Position numbers and translations under genes: made by a program | The notes under the pieces: generated by a model | What the model saw: the letters and a program-made list of their open reading frames with translations, nothing else | The model's database searches: none | Told to the model about the DNA's origin: nothing | Origin: Streptomyces endocoffeicus | GTDB lineage: Bacteria > Actinomycetota > Actinomycetes > Streptomycetales > Streptomycetaceae | Assembly: GCF_016741935.1 (NCBI RefSeq) | Contig: NZ_JAERRG010000002.1 | Location: 1-64,000 of the forward strand | DNA length: 64,000 bases | Reading direction: 5' to 3' | In this document: positions 1 through 8,625 of the stretch, in pieces | Layout: every line of letters starts with the position of its first letter | Position numbering within the stretch: position 1 is the first letter of the stretch

Positions 1-697
1 ACCGCCCGCCGGGCCGGGCGTCCGGCTGGACGCGGGCGTGGAGTCCGGCAGCGTCATCGGCCCCGCCTGGGACTCGCTGCTGGCCAAGCTGATCATCACC
101 GGCGCCACCCGCACCCAGGCCCTCCAGCGCGCGGCCCGCGCCCTGGCCGAGTTCCAGGTCGAGGGCATGGCCACCGCGATCCCCTTCCACCAAGCGGTCG
201 TGACGGACCCGGCCTTCACCAGCGAACCGTTCACCATCCACACCCGCTGGATCGAAACCGAGTTCAACAACACCATCACCCCCTTCACCCCAGCCGGGCC
301 GGACGAGACCGAAGAGCCCACCGCCCGCGAAACCGTGGTGGTCGAGGTCGGCGGCAAGCGGCTGGAGATCTCCCTCCCGGCGGTGCTCGGCCTGGCGGTG
401 TCGCCCGGGGAGGCCGCGGGCTCGGGTGGTTCGAAGAAGCCGAAGCGCAAGGCGGTCAAGAAGTCCGGCTCCGCCGCCTCCGGCGACGCCCTGGCCTCGC
501 CCATGCAGGGCACCATCGTCAAGGTCGCCGTCAACGAGGGCGACACCGTGGCCGAAGGCGATCTCATCGTGGTCCTGGAGGCCATGAAGATGGAGCAGCC
601 CCTCAACGCCCACCGCGCGGGCATCGTCAAGAACCTGAACGCGAACGTCGGCGCCTCGGTCAGCGCGGGCGCGGTCATCTGCGAACTCAAGGACTGA
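1..697 (+). CDS. Acyl-CoA carboxylase alpha subunit, C-terminal part (partial)
   Basis: This is the 3' end of a biotin carboxylase plus biotin carboxyl carrier protein; the reading frame is already open at base 2, so the 5' part lies outside the window. The carrier domain is at the C-terminus with the biotinylation motif EAMKMEQ (about bases 580-600), preceded by the usual [11 protein letters not shown] segment. A lysine-rich linker ([13 protein letters not shown]) separates it from the end of the carboxylase part ([15 protein letters not shown]). Such subunits load CO2 on biotin for acetyl- or propionyl-CoA carboxylation to malonyl- or methylmalonyl-CoA. The beta subunit is not in the window. 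Family is certain; acyl specificity is not readable from this fragment. Confidence 0.9.
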   Translation, partial: PPAGPGVRLDAGVESGSVIGPAWDSLLAKLIITGATRTQALQRAARALAEFQVEGMATAIPFHQAVVTDPAFTSEPFTIHTRWIETEFNNTITPFTPAGPDETEEPTARETVVVEVGGKRLEISLPAVLGLAVSPGEAAGSGGSKKPKRKAVKKSGSAASGDALASPMQGTIVKVAVNEGDTVAEGDLIVVLEAMKMEQPLNAHRAGIVKNLNANVGASVSAGAVICELKD

Positions 698-713
698 CCC
701 GCCGCCATGGCGT

Positions 714-752
714 CCTTACGGTGGGCCCGGCCGGGCCGGGCCCACCGTAAGG
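714..752. terminator. Bidirectional terminator hairpin
   Basis: A near-perfect palindrome with arms CCTTACGGTGGGCCCGGCC and its reverse complement, separated by one base as written, lies between the carboxylase gene (plus) and the convergent hydrolase gene (minus). It can stop transcription from both sides. Confidence 0.75.
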
Positions 753-753
753 G

Positions 754-1683
754 TCAGTCCTTGAGCGTCCGCTCCAGGAAGCCCAGGACGGTCTCCGCGT
801 AGGTCTCCGGCTGGGTCTTGATGCCCTGCAGATGCTCGGTGTCCGGCAGGGTGTGCACCTCGGCCAGCGGATAGCGCTCGGCCAGCGCCCGTACCCCCGA
901 GGCGGGAATCATGGTGTCGAGCTCACCGGCGAGGAAGAGCATCGGGGTGCGCTCGTACGCGCCCCCGAGCGGCGGCGGCCACTGCACCCGCAGCATCGCC
1001 ACGGCCGCCGACGAGGCGACCGACTCCACGACGGGGCGGGAGGGACCGGCGCCCAGCGGGCCGGGGATGGGCACCCCGCCGGCCGCGACGAAGTTCCGGA
1101 ACAGCGGGGCCAGCTCCAGCGCCGGGCCGCTGTCGAAGACCACCGCGTCGACCGGGCAGTCCTCCCTCTTGAGCATGTAGAAGGAGGGGAAGGTGGAGAT
1201 CGAGAAGCCGTAGATCGCGATGCGCGCCGCGGCGTACTCGTCCATCGACCGCATGTGCCGCACCACGGCGACCACATCGTCGGTGTGACGGTCGCTCATG
1301 CCCCAGCCCGCCCGGTCCGCGACGCTCTTACCGTGGTTGCGGTGGTCGAACATGGCGACCGTGTAGCCCGCCTCGCTGAGCAGCCGCGCGTGCGCCAGGC
1401 TCGCGGACTTGCTGAGCCCCAGGCCGTGTCCGAGCACCACGACCCGCTCGGCGTCGCCGGGGATGAGCCAGACATGCAGCCCGCGGCCCTGCTGCCCGTT
1501 CAGCGGAACGTTGACGTCGGTGCTGGTCAGCCCCAGGTCGGCGGGGGTCTTGTGATGCGGTCTGCGGGGCGGGTGGAAGATCATGTACGAGAGGAAGGCG
1601 CCGTACAGCGGTGCCACCGGGAGGGTCACCGCTGAGGCCGCCTTGGCCAGGAATCCCGTCGCCATGGTCGTCAAAACCCCCAT
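754..1683 (-). CDS. Alpha/beta hydrolase, putatively membrane-associated
   Basis: A protein of about 309 residues with an alpha/beta hydrolase fold: oxyanion-hole region VVLGHGLGLS, nucleophile elbow YGFSIS (GxSxx, with Ser in place of the usual last Gly), acid in GELDTMIP and histidine in DTEHLQG. Residues from about 8 to 38 are hydrophobic (VTLPVAPLYGAFLSYMIFHP) and may form one membrane segment or a signal anchor. ATG 1683 is directly preceded by an in-frame GTG at 1686, and ATG 1665 is a third option; none has a strong ribosome binding site. It resembles peptidase S9/lipase-like hydrolases of unknown substrate. Confidence 0.75.
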   Translation of the reverse strand: MGVLTTMATGFLAKAASAVTLPVAPLYGAFLSYMIFHPPRRPHHKTPADLGLTSTDVNVPLNGQQGRGLHVWLIPGDAERVVVLGHGLGLSKSASLAHARLLSEAGYTVAMFDHRNHGKSVADRAGWGMSDRHTDDVVAVVRHMRSMDEYAAARIAIYGFSISTFPSFYMLKREDCPVDAVVFDSGPALELAPLFRNFVAAGGVPIPGPLGAGPSRPVVESVASSAAVAMLRVQWPPPLGGAYERTPMLFLAGELDTMIPASGVRALAERYPLAEVHTLPDTEHLQGIKTQPETYAETVLGFLERTLKD

Positions 1684-1889
1684 CACCGATTGTGCCCGGA
1701 CGTGCGCGATCGTAGTGCGGACGGGCAGGTGACCGCGTCGGCCGGTACGGGAACGTGGCCTAAGTCACCGGGTGTCCGCGGCCGGCAACGTGACCTTGTG
1801 GCAAGGGCGTTGGGGGCGTATGAAGCGGTCGTGGCGGCGCGTTCCGACGGCGGGGCACCCACGGCGCGCCGTGCGCGCCGCTGTACCGT

Positions 1890-1913
1890 CAGTACGTCCA
1901 CCAGTACGTCCAC
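1890..1913 (+). repeat. 12-bp tandem repeat upstream of the PPTase gene
   Basis: CAGTACGTCCAC occurs twice head to tail within the 270-bp gap between the divergent hydrolase and phosphopantetheinyl transferase genes. It could be a regulator site, but nothing else supports this. Confidence 0.4.
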
Positions 1914-1956
1914 GGCGAGCGCGTCATCGGCCGATAACACGGGGGGAAACCGAACA

Positions 1957-2835
1957 GTGTCCTTCACCAGCCCGGTTCAGCCCGCACCCGAGCCCCGGCG
2001 ATGGGCCCCGGTCCGCGCCCTGCCCGGCCCCGGGGACCGCCCCGGCCCCGGTGAGGTGGCCGTATGGCTGCTGCGGATCCCGCCCTACGCCGCCGCTGCC
2101 GCCGCCGTCGCGGAGGGCATGCTGGACGAGCACGAGCGGGAGCGCGCGGCGAGGCTGCGGTCCGACCTGCTGCGCGAGCGCTATGTGACCTCCCATGTGG
2201 GGCTGCGGACGCTGCTCGGCGGCTACCTCGGTATCGACCCGGCCGAGGTCGCGTTCACCCGGGAGACCTGCGGCATGCCGGACTGCGACAAGCCGCACGG
2301 CCGCCCGGCCCTGGCGGGCGAGGACGCGCTGCACTTCTCCCTCTCCCACTCCGGGGACGCGGCCCTGTGCGCCGTCGCCGGGGCGCCCGTCGGCGCCGAT
2401 GTCGAGGAGCGGGACCCCAAGCGCGCCGGGGACCGGCTGACGGGGCTGGTCGGGCAGCTGCACCCCGGGGAGCGGGCGGCTATCGACGCGCTTCCGGAGG
2501 AGCTGCGGGCGGAGGCGTTCCTGGGCTGCTGGGTCCGTAAGGAGGCGTACCTCAAGGGCATCGGCACCGGGCTGCCGGGCGGGATCGGCGCCCACCACGT
2601 CGGGCTCGCCGAGGGCCTGGCCCCGGCCGGCGCCCCGCCCGGCCCGCGCGGCTGGGCCTTCGCCGACCTCGACGCCCCGCCCGGCTACCACGCGGCGGTC
2701 GCCGTAAGGGACGAGGGCGTACGGGACACCGCCGTAAGGGAAGAGGCCGTAAGGGAAGAGGCCGTACGGGACGAGGCCGCGTCCGGTGGCGCGACGCGTC
2801 CTGCGGTGACGCTGGCTGGTCTGCCTCTGGGCTGA
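1957..2835 (+). CDS. 4'-phosphopantetheinyl transferase, Sfp type
   Basis: It transfers the phosphopantetheine arm of coenzyme A to carrier-protein domains of polyketide or peptide synthases. The Sfp-type signatures are present: SHSGD, GADVEERDP (Mg-binding acidic residues) and WVRKEAYLKGIGTGL (the W-x-x-KEA motif). GTG 1957 is chosen because GGGGGGA lies just upstream; the open frame reaches back to 1690 but the added residues are Ser/Thr-rich and unlike the family. The length is 292 residues, somewhat above the usual 230-260. The extra part is a C-terminal tail made of near-repeats VRDEG/VRDTA/VREEA/VREEA/VRDEA, coded by 15-bp repeats at about 2698-2780. A hydrolase gene follows 23 bp downstream and may be cotranscribed. 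Confidence 0.88.
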   Translation: MSFTSPVQPAPEPRRWAPVRALPGPGDRPGPGEVAVWLLRIPPYAAAAAAVAEGMLDEHERERAARLRSDLLRERYVTSHVGLRTLLGGYLGIDPAEVAFTRETCGMPDCDKPHGRPALAGEDALHFSLSHSGDAALCAVAGAPVGADVEERDPKRAGDRLTGLVGQLHPGERAAIDALPEELRAEAFLGCWVRKEAYLKGIGTGLPGGIGAHHVGLAEGLAPAGAPPGPRGWAFADLDAPPGYHAAVAVRDEGVRDTAVREEAVREEAVRDEAASGGATRPAVTLAGLPLG

Positions 2836-2858
2836 TCCCCCCGAGTACAGTCGGCGCC

Positions 2859-3713
2859 ATGCCGCATCTCGAGGTGGAACTCTCGGCGGGCACCATCGAG
2901 TACGAGGACACGGGAGGCGAGGGCCCCGTCGCGGTCCTGCTGCACGGCGTCGCCATGGACGGCTCCCTGTGGCGCGAGGTGGTCGCCGCGCTGGCCCCCG
3001 GCATCCGCTGTGTCATCCCCACCCTCCCCCTGGGCGGGCACCGCCGCCCGATGCGGCCCGACGCGGATCTGTCGGTGCTCGGGGTGGCCCGGCTGGTCGC
3101 CGAGTTCCTGGACCGGCTCGACCTTACGGATGTCACGCTGGCCATGAACGACTGGGGCGGCGCGCAGGCGCTGGTCGCCGACGGCCGCGACCAGCGGATC
3201 GGCCGACTGGTGATCACCTCCTGCGAGGCGTTCGAGAACTACCCGCCCGGGCTGCCCGGCAAGAATCTGCGACTGGCCGCGAAGCTGCCGGGCGGGCTCA
3301 ACGCCGCCTTCAAGCTGCTGAAGCTCGCGCCTCTGCGCCGGCTGCCGATGACTTGGGGCCGGATGACCAAGCGCCCGGTCGACCGCGAGGTGATGGACGC
3401 CTGGTTCCAGCCGCTGTGGACCTCCCCGGAGGTCCGCCGCGACCTGCGGAAGTACGTCCTCGGCGTGCCACCGGTGAACGAACTGCTCCACTGGGCCGAC
3501 GCCCTGCGCACCTTCGACCGCCCCGCCCTGGTGGCCTGGGCGTCCGAGGACCGCGTCATGCCGCCCGAGCACGGCCTCCGCCTGGCCGGTCTGCTGCCCC
3601 GCGGCACCCTGGTGGAGATCCCCGACAGCTACACCCTGATCCCCCAGGACCAGCCGGGCCCACTGGCCGACCTGATCCGCGCCTTCGTCCTGGGCAGCCC
3701 CGAGACGGCTTAG
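2859..3713 (+). CDS. Alpha/beta hydrolase
   Basis: A protein of 284 residues with the fold of haloalkane dehalogenase/epoxide hydrolase-like enzymes: VAVLLHGVAMDGSLW (oxyanion hole) and a nucleophile strand reading TLAMNDWGGAQALV, where the elbow is N-D-W-G-G, so the nucleophile is Asp as in epoxide hydrolases and dehalogenases. WASEDRVMPP supplies a late acid. The expected final histidine is not clear: the C-terminal stretch SYTLIPQDQPG has no His where DSGHFPQ/EQP-type sequences normally do. Activity may therefore be altered. It follows the PPTase gene by 23 bp. Substrate unknown. Confidence 0.8.
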   Translation: MPHLEVELSAGTIEYEDTGGEGPVAVLLHGVAMDGSLWREVVAALAPGIRCVIPTLPLGGHRRPMRPDADLSVLGVARLVAEFLDRLDLTDVTLAMNDWGGAQALVADGRDQRIGRLVITSCEAFENYPPGLPGKNLRLAAKLPGGLNAAFKLLKLAPLRRLPMTWGRMTKRPVDREVMDAWFQPLWTSPEVRRDLRKYVLGVPPVNELLHWADALRTFDRPALVAWASEDRVMPPEHGLRLAGLLPRGTLVEIPDSYTLIPQDQPGPLADLIRAFVLGSPETA

Positions 3714-3721
3714 GTGTACCA

Positions 3722-3902
3722 GGGGCTCCAGGGGGCACCTGCCAGCGGTAGCTGGGGGAGTTTGAGGAGCAGGGTCTGGGACGGAGCCCCGCCTTCCAGC
3801 CCCTCCAGGGGGCACCTCCCAGCGGTAGCTGGGGGAGATTGAGGAGCGGGGTCTGGGGCGGAGCCCCAGTTACGGGAAGGGGCGGGGAGGGGAAAGATCC
3901 GC
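3722..3902. repeat. Dispersed intergenic repeat, copy A (tandem double unit)
   Basis: Two successive units of about 70 bp, each running from CTCCAGGGGGCACCT through AGCGGTAGCTGGGGGAG and GGTCTGGG to CGGAGCCCC. The second is followed by a GGGAAGGGGCGGGGAGGGG tail. The units contain small hairpins (CTGGGGC-GGA-GCCCCAG). Related copies lie at about 19965-20105, 47458-47634 and 51693-51880, always just 3' of a gene. Confidence 0.8.
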
Positions 3903-3945
3903 CACGGCCCAGGGGCTGTCGTACCCCCGGCGTACCGTCATCGGT

Positions 3946-4164
3946 ATGTGCAGATCCATCAAGACGCTCCGCCCGCCCTACGCCGACTCCGTCACCGACG
4001 CCGATATGCGCGCCGCGGCCCTCCAGTACGTCCGCAAGATCTCCGGCTTCCGCCAGCCGGCCGCCCACAACGCGGAGGCGTTCGACAAGGCCGTCGAGGC
4101 CATCGCCGCCGCCACGGGTGAGCTGCTGGACTCGCTCGAGGTGCGCGGCGGGGGGGCACGCTGA
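3946..4164 (+). CDS. DUF2277 family small protein
   Basis: A 72-residue protein beginning MCRSIKTLRPP, the characteristic start of the DUF2277 family, followed by helical sequence (AALQYVRKISGFRQPAAHNAEAFDKAV). The family is widespread in actinobacteria, usually as a single gene, and has no assigned function. Length is as expected. It ends directly in a terminator hairpin shared with the convergent tRNA gene. Confidence 0.88.
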   Translation: MCRSIKTLRPPYADSVTDADMRAAALQYVRKISGFRQPAAHNAEAFDKAVEAIAAATGELLDSLEVRGGGAR

Positions 4165-4199
4165 ATGGCCCGGGGCTGTGGAGAGCACCCGGGCCATTC
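4163..4199. terminator. Hairpin between DUF2277 gene and tRNA-Lys
   Basis: Perfect 12-bp arms GAATGGCCCGGG and CCCGGGCCATTC around a 13-base loop. It overlaps the stop of the upstream gene and sits 3' of the convergent tRNA, so it probably serves both. Confidence 0.75.
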
Positions 4200-4212
4200 G
4201 CTTGATCAGTTG

Positions 4213-4286
4213 TGCGCCGCCAGGGACTCGAACCCCGGACCCGCTGATTAAGAGTCAGCTGCTCTAACCAACTGAGCTAGCGGCGC
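4213..4286 (-). tRNA. tRNA-Lys (anticodon CTT)
   Basis: The minus strand folds into a 74-nt cloverleaf: acceptor GCGCCGC pairs with GCGGCGC followed by discriminator A; D-arm TAGCTCAGTTGGTTAGAGC; anticodon loop CTCTTAA giving CTT (reads AAG); T-arm CGGGG-TTCGAGT-CCCTG. CCA is not encoded. An identical gene lies at 36435-36508 in the same orientation; identity extends 8 bp upstream (CTGCTGAC in plus-strand reading). Confidence 0.97.
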
Positions 4287-4347
4287 CTGCTGACAACGTA
4301 AATACTACCCGGCCCGGAGGGGTGGTTCTGACCACGCGCAGCTGGAC

Positions 4348-5109
4348 TCAGATGGACAGGGAGAGCAGCATCGGGGCCGCCTCGCGGTTGAGGGCGTCGG
4401 CGGCCTGGCGGAGCCGGTGGGCATGGGCCAGGGGGAGGGAGAGGGCCAGACAGCCCACCGAGCGCCCGGCGCTGATCGGAACCGCCGCACAGACCGTGCC
4501 GACCGCGTATTCCTGCAAGTCAAGGACGGGTACGGTGACGGGCTGGCTGTCCAGCTTGTGGAACAGCACCCTCTCGTTGGTGGTGGTCCGGGAGGTGAGC
4601 CGCACCGTCTTGTGGCGGGCGAGGTGGTCGCGGCGGCTGTCGTGGTCGAGCTGGGTGAGCAGGCATTTGCCGAGCGCCATGGCGTGGGCGGCGGAGCGGA
4701 AGTCCACCCACTCGTTGACCTTGGGGGTGCGCGGCCCGTCCGCATACTGTGTGATCTTGATTTCGCCGTCTATATAGCGGCTGAGATAGACCGCCGCGCC
4801 CACCGAGTCGCGCAGGGTGATGAGCGACTGCTGGAGCTTGTCCCGGACGGCGTGGCCGCGGTCGGGGGCGGCGGAGCCCAGCAGGGTCAGGGCGCTGCCA
4901 CCGACGTAGGCGCCGTCGGCGATCTGCTCCACATAGCCCTCGCGGCGCAGCATCCGCAGTAGATCGGCGAGCTGGTGGGCCGGTAGCCGGGTCTCCCTGG
5001 CGAGCATGATGTCGCTGACGCCGGACGAGTGTTTGGCGACGACCTCCAGGATGCGGAGGGCGTGCTGCACCGAGTGGAACGGCGCGGTCGGCTCGGGCCT
5101 GAGCGCCAC
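4348..5109 (-). CDS. IclR-family transcriptional regulator
   Basis: A 253-residue regulator with an N-terminal winged helix (HSVQHALRILEVVAKHSSGVSD, RETRLPAHQLADLLRMLRREGYV) and a C-terminal effector domain (AAHAMALGKCLL, SVGCLALSLPLA). GTG 5109 is chosen because AGGGGGGAAATC precedes it; the frame is open further upstream without a better site. It lies 282 bp downstream of ehuA in the same orientation and probably controls the neighbouring uptake and catabolic genes, as IclR proteins often control adjacent pathways for small carboxylic or aromatic acids. The inducer cannot be deduced. Confidence 0.88.
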   Translation of the reverse strand: MALRPEPTAPFHSVQHALRILEVVAKHSSGVSDIMLARETRLPAHQLADLLRMLRREGYVEQIADGAYVGGSALTLLGSAAPDRGHAVRDKLQQSLITLRDSVGAAVYLSRYIDGEIKITQYADGPRTPKVNEWVDFRSAAHAMALGKCLLTQLDHDSRRDHLARHKTVRLTSRTTTNERVLFHKLDSQPVTVPVLDLQEYAVGTVCAAVPISAGRSVGCLALSLPLAHAHRLRQAADALNREAAPMLLSLSI

Positions 5110-5391
5110 GATTTCCCCCCTCGCAGGTTGGCGTGGCTTTCTATCACGATAACCGCCAAGGGGCTTATCCGGATCGGCTGTTGAGGATATTGCCGAGGCG
5201 CATCGACCCCGGTCAGCTGGGGCGTATGTCCTCGGCATATGACGATGGCGTGCCCCCGCGGGAGGGTCGCGGGGGCAGCGCCGGACCGGGCCCGGCCGGG
5301 CCCGGACGATCAGCCCGGCAGGGGCCGGATGATCTGCCCGGCAGGAGCCGGATGATCTGCTCGGCAAGGGGCGAGCGATCCGGCCGAAGGG

Positions 5392-6195
5392 CTAGAGAAC
5401 CGCGCTCAGGAATTCCCTCGTCCGCTCGTGCTCCGGCTCGGTGAAGATCTTCTCCGGCGGTCCGGACTCGATCACCCGGCCCGCGTCGAACATCAGTACA
5501 TCGTCGGATATGTCCCGCGCGAAGTTCATCTCATGGGTGACACAGAGCATGGTGATGTCCGTTGTGTGAGCGATGTCACGCAGCACATCCAGCACCCCGG
5601 CCACCAGCTCCGGGTCCAGCGCCGATGTCACCTCGTCCAGCAGCATCACCTGCGGCCGCATCGCCAGCGCCCGCGCGATCGCCACCCGCTGCTGCTGCCC
5701 GCCGGACAGCTGCGTCGGGTACGCGTCGCACTTGTCGCCGAGGCCGACCAGATCGAGCAGCTCCCGGGCGCGGGTCTCGGCCTCGTCCTTGCCGAGGCCC
5801 AGCACATTCACCGGGGCCTCGGTGATGTTCCGCAGCACCCGCATATTGGGGAAGAGGTTGAACTGCTGGAAGACCATTCCGATCTTCTTGCGCACCTCTC
5901 TGGTGTGCTTCTCGCCCGCCGGGACCAGCTTGCCGGCCTTGTCCTCATGGGTCAGATAGTCGCCGTCGACCTTGATCGTGCCCTCGTCCGGCTTGATGAG
6001 CGTCATCAGCAGCCGCAGGATCGTGGTCTTGCCCGAGCCCGAGGGGCCGATCAGGGTGACGTGCTTGCCGGAGGAGACCGAGAAGTCCAGGTTGTCCAGG
6101 ACCGTATTGCTGCCGAAGCGCTTGGTCACCTGGTCGAAGCGGATCAGTTCACTGCCGTCCACGGCAGGGTTCGTGTGGTCGGTTTCAGTGGCCAA
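5392..6195 (-). CDS. ehuA: ABC transporter ATPase, EhuA type
   Basis: A 267-residue polar amino acid-type ATPase energising the EhuCD channel. It has Walker A GPSGSGKTT, Q-loop MVFQQFNLFPN, signature LSGGQQQRVAIARAL, Walker B VMLLDEVTSALD and H-loop CVTHEM, all intact. Its start overlaps the ehuD stop by 11 bp, so translation is probably coupled. In Sinorhizobium the Ehu system imports ectoine and hydroxyectoine; here the substrate is inferred only by family resemblance and the local catabolic genes point elsewhere. Confidence 0.88.
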   Translation of the reverse strand: MATETDHTNPAVDGSELIRFDQVTKRFGSNTVLDNLDFSVSSGKHVTLIGPSGSGKTTILRLLMTLIKPDEGTIKVDGDYLTHEDKAGKLVPAGEKHTREVRKKIGMVFQQFNLFPNMRVLRNITEAPVNVLGLGKDEAETRARELLDLVGLGDKCDAYPTQLSGGQQQRVAIARALAMRPQVMLLDEVTSALDPELVAGVLDVLRDIAHTTDITMLCVTHEMNFARDISDDVLMFDAGRVIESGPPEKIFTEPEHERTREFLSAVL

Positions 6196-6835
6196 GACGA
6201 CGCTCCAGGGCTCGCATCAGAAGGGATGCCGGATAGGCGATGAGGATGAAGGCGATGCCGACCATCGTGTAGGGCTCGATGTACTGGAAGGACGACGCGC
6301 CCTCCGCGCGCGCCTTCTGCAGCATGTCGACGACGCCGATCAGCGCGAGCATCGGGGAGTCCTTCAGCATCGCGATGACGTAGTTGCCCAGTGCGGGCAC
6401 CACCCGGCGAATGGCCTGCGGCAGGATCACCGCGGTCCAGGTACGGCCGCGGGAGAGGCTGAGCGCGGTCGCCGCCTCCCACTGGCCCTTGGGCACACCG
6501 TCGATACCGGCCCGGTAGACCTCGGCGGTGTACGTCGAGTAGTGCAGACCGAGCGCGATCACCCCGGTGGTGAGCGCCGAGAACTTGATGTCCCAGGTCG
6601 GCAGCACGTAGTAGAAGAAGAACAGCTGCACCAGCAGCGGCGTGTTGCGGATGAACTCCACGACCGCCGCCACCGGCCAGCGGACGAAGCGGGTCGGCGA
6701 GCGGAAGGCCATCGCCCACACCAGGCCGAGCGCGAACGCCAGGACCGAGCCCAGGGCGGTCGCCTCCAGGGTGATCAGCAGTCCGTTGCCCAGTTCGGGG
6801 AGGAAGTCCTTCGCGACATCCCAGTTCCAGCTCAC
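6185..6835 (-). CDS. ehuD: ABC transporter permease, EhuD type
   Basis: A 216-residue His/Glu/Gln-type permease with about five membrane segments and the EAA-loop region EAATALSLSRGRTWTAVILPQAIRR that contacts the ATPase. FIRNTPLLVQLFFFYY is the usual TM1-TM2 motif of this family. It overlaps ehuC by 4 bp (ATGA). It should form the heteromeric membrane channel with EhuC. Confidence 0.88.
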   Translation of the reverse strand: MSWNWDVAKDFLPELGNGLLITLEATALGSVLAFALGLVWAMAFRSPTRFVRWPVAAVVEFIRNTPLLVQLFFFYYVLPTWDIKFSALTTGVIALGLHYSTYTAEVYRAGIDGVPKGQWEAATALSLSRGRTWTAVILPQAIRRVVPALGNYVIAMLKDSPMLALIGVVDMLQKARAEGASSFQYIEPYTMVGIAFILIAYPASLLMRALERRLGH

Positions 6836-7584
6836 TGGGCACCTCCCGCCGTGATGATGTTGGACGACTGCTCGGCCTCCTGGCGCGAGGACAGCTTCCG
6901 GGTGATCAGCGGGCGCTTGCCGGAGTCCACCGGGGCCTGGCCGATGCCCGCCTTGGCGCGCCGCTCCAGCAGCCGCATCAGCCGGGTGAGGACGAAGGCC
7001 AGCACGAAGTAGAGGACCAGGATGATCGCGTAGATCTCCAGGCTGTCACCGGTCGCCAGCCGCGAGAGCTGGGCGGCGAAGGTGATGTCGGCGACGCTCA
7101 CCGCGGAGACCAGGGCGGTCGCCTTCAACAGCTCGATCAGCAGATTGTTGAAGGGCGGGATCATCTCCGGGATCGCCTGCGGCAGGATCACCCTGCGCAT
7201 CCGCTGTGCGGGCGTGAAGCTGAGCGCGATGGCCGCCTCACGCTGAGCCGGGGCCACCGCGGCGATCGCGCCACGCACGATCTCCGAGCCGTACGCCCCG
7301 TAGGTGAGGCCCAGCGCCAGCACCGCGGCCCACATCGGCACCAGCTGGAACTCGAAGGCCAGCGGCATCACGAAGAACAGCCAGAACATCAGCACCAGGG
7401 CCGAGGTGCCGCGGAAGACCTCCACATAGAAGCCGGTCAGGAAGCGGACGATCCACAGCGGGGAGGTGCGCGCGATCCCGATGCCGAACGCCACGACGGC
7501 CGCGAAGACCGCGCTGTACAGGGTCAGCTGGATGGTGATCCAGATGCCCGGAAGAAGCCAGTGTTCCCACAGCCCGGCCGTCAT
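6832..7584 (-). CDS. ehuC: ABC transporter permease, EhuC type
   Basis: A 250-residue permease of the same family as its neighbour, with FRGTSALVLMFWLFFVMP near the N-terminus and the loop REAAIALSFTPAQRMRRVILP. The ATG at 7584 overlaps the ehuB stop as ATGA and has AAGGAG eight bases upstream, so it is preferred over the GTG at 7590. The C-terminus is extended (residues after about 225) by a polar tail. Confidence 0.88.
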   Translation of the reverse strand: MTAGLWEHWLLPGIWITIQLTLYSAVFAAVVAFGIGIARTSPLWIVRFLTGFYVEVFRGTSALVLMFWLFFVMPLAFEFQLVPMWAAVLALGLTYGAYGSEIVRGAIAAVAPAQREAAIALSFTPAQRMRRVILPQAIPEMIPPFNNLLIELLKATALVSAVSVADITFAAQLSRLATGDSLEIYAIILVLYFVLAFVLTRLMRLLERRAKAGIGQAPVDSGKRPLITRKLSSRQEAEQSSNIITAGGAQ

Positions 7585-8456
7585 GAGCACAGCTCCTTGG
7601 CGGTCAGATCGGTCATCTCTTCCTTGGTGAAGCCGAAGGGCCGCACGACGCGCAGCAGCTCGCCGCTCTTCTTCATCTTGTGCAGCTCCACGTTGAAGGC
7701 GTCCCGGAGCTTGGTCTCCTCCGGCCGGAAGGCGAAGCCGCCGGCGCCGATGTCCGGCTTGCCGTCGACGTACGCCTGGAACGGCTCGGTGGCCTCGGCC
7801 CGCTGGCTGTTCCGCTGCTTCACCACGTTGTGGACGGTCACGGTCGTGCCCGCGAAGACATCGGCCCGGCCCTGCTCCACGGCCAGCAGCCCGGCCAGCT
7901 GGTCCGGGAGGATCAGCATGTCGCTCTGCTTGATCCCGGCGTCCTCCGCATAGCCGATCTCGGCGTAGGCGGTGCCGGTGGCCATCTTGGCCTTCTTCTT
8001 GAAGATATCTTCGTAATTGTGCAGGTTTTTGGGGTTCCCCTTGCGCACGATGAACGCGTCACGCATGCGGTAGTCGGGGTCGGAGAAGATCACCTGCGCG
8101 CAGCGCTCGGGGTTGATGTACATCCCCGCCGAGACCACGTCGAACTGCTGCGAGCGAAGGCCCGGGATGAGTGAGCCGAACTCGGTCGGCACCGGCTGGA
8201 CCTTGGGCACGCCCAGCCGCTTGAAGATGATCTTCGCGATCTCCGGCGCCTCGCCGGTGAACTCGCCGTTCTCGTCGATGTAGCCGAATGGGATCTCCCC
8301 CGCAATTCCCAGTCGGACTGTCCCTTGCGACCGCAGCCGCTCCAGCAGATTGCCCCCGTCCTTGGCGCCCGAACCGGACACCCGGCTGCAGCCGGCCGCG
8401 CCCAGCAGGCCCAGGGCCGCACCGCCGGCGAGAAGAGCGCGGCGGCTTGGGCCCAT
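7581..8456 (-). CDS. ehuB: Substrate-binding lipoprotein, EhuB type
   Basis: A 291-residue extracytoplasmic solute-binding protein. A twin-arginine-like start (MGPSRRALLAGGAALGLL) ends in the lipobox GAAGC, so the mature protein is probably a membrane-anchored lipoprotein. The SBP family 3 body includes TVRLGIAGEIPFGYIDENGEFTGEAPEIA-type sequence, with conserved PFGY and GEAPEIA and the hinge FDVVSAGMYINPERC. It is the first gene of ehuBCDA. An upstream in-frame ATG near 8504 is possible, but the lipobox spacing fits 8456. The intergenic stretch to 8626 must hold the divergent promoters. Confidence 0.86.
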   Translation of the reverse strand: MGPSRRALLAGGAALGLLGAAGCSRVSGSGAKDGGNLLERLRSQGTVRLGIAGEIPFGYIDENGEFTGEAPEIAKIIFKRLGVPKVQPVPTEFGSLIPGLRSQQFDVVSAGMYINPERCAQVIFSDPDYRMRDAFIVRKGNPKNLHNYEDIFKKKAKMATGTAYAEIGYAEDAGIKQSDMLILPDQLAGLLAVEQGRADVFAGTTVTVHNVVKQRNSQRAEATEPFQAYVDGKPDIGAGGFAFRPEETKLRDAFNVELHKMKKSGELLRVVRPFGFTKEEMTDLTAKELCS

Positions 8457-8625
8457 TTTTGCTATTTCTCTGCTATCGGTGTCTTTCCCACGTGGTGGAG
8501 CCATGGGCGCGCGGCTACCCGACTCACGCAAATGTATGCGGGCCGTTTCCGGCCCTTGATACAGCCGATGCCTGGGTAGTCCCCTGGGACAGGACTGGTT
8601 CCGAAGCGACCTGGAGGAAAGATCG

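Noticed and set aside
832..1635. Long open frame antisense to the alpha/beta hydrolase
   Set aside because: GC-rich DNA gives long shadow frames; its Arg/Gly/His-rich translation lacks domains, and the minus-strand frame has catalytic motifs. The same applies to the many other antisense frames.
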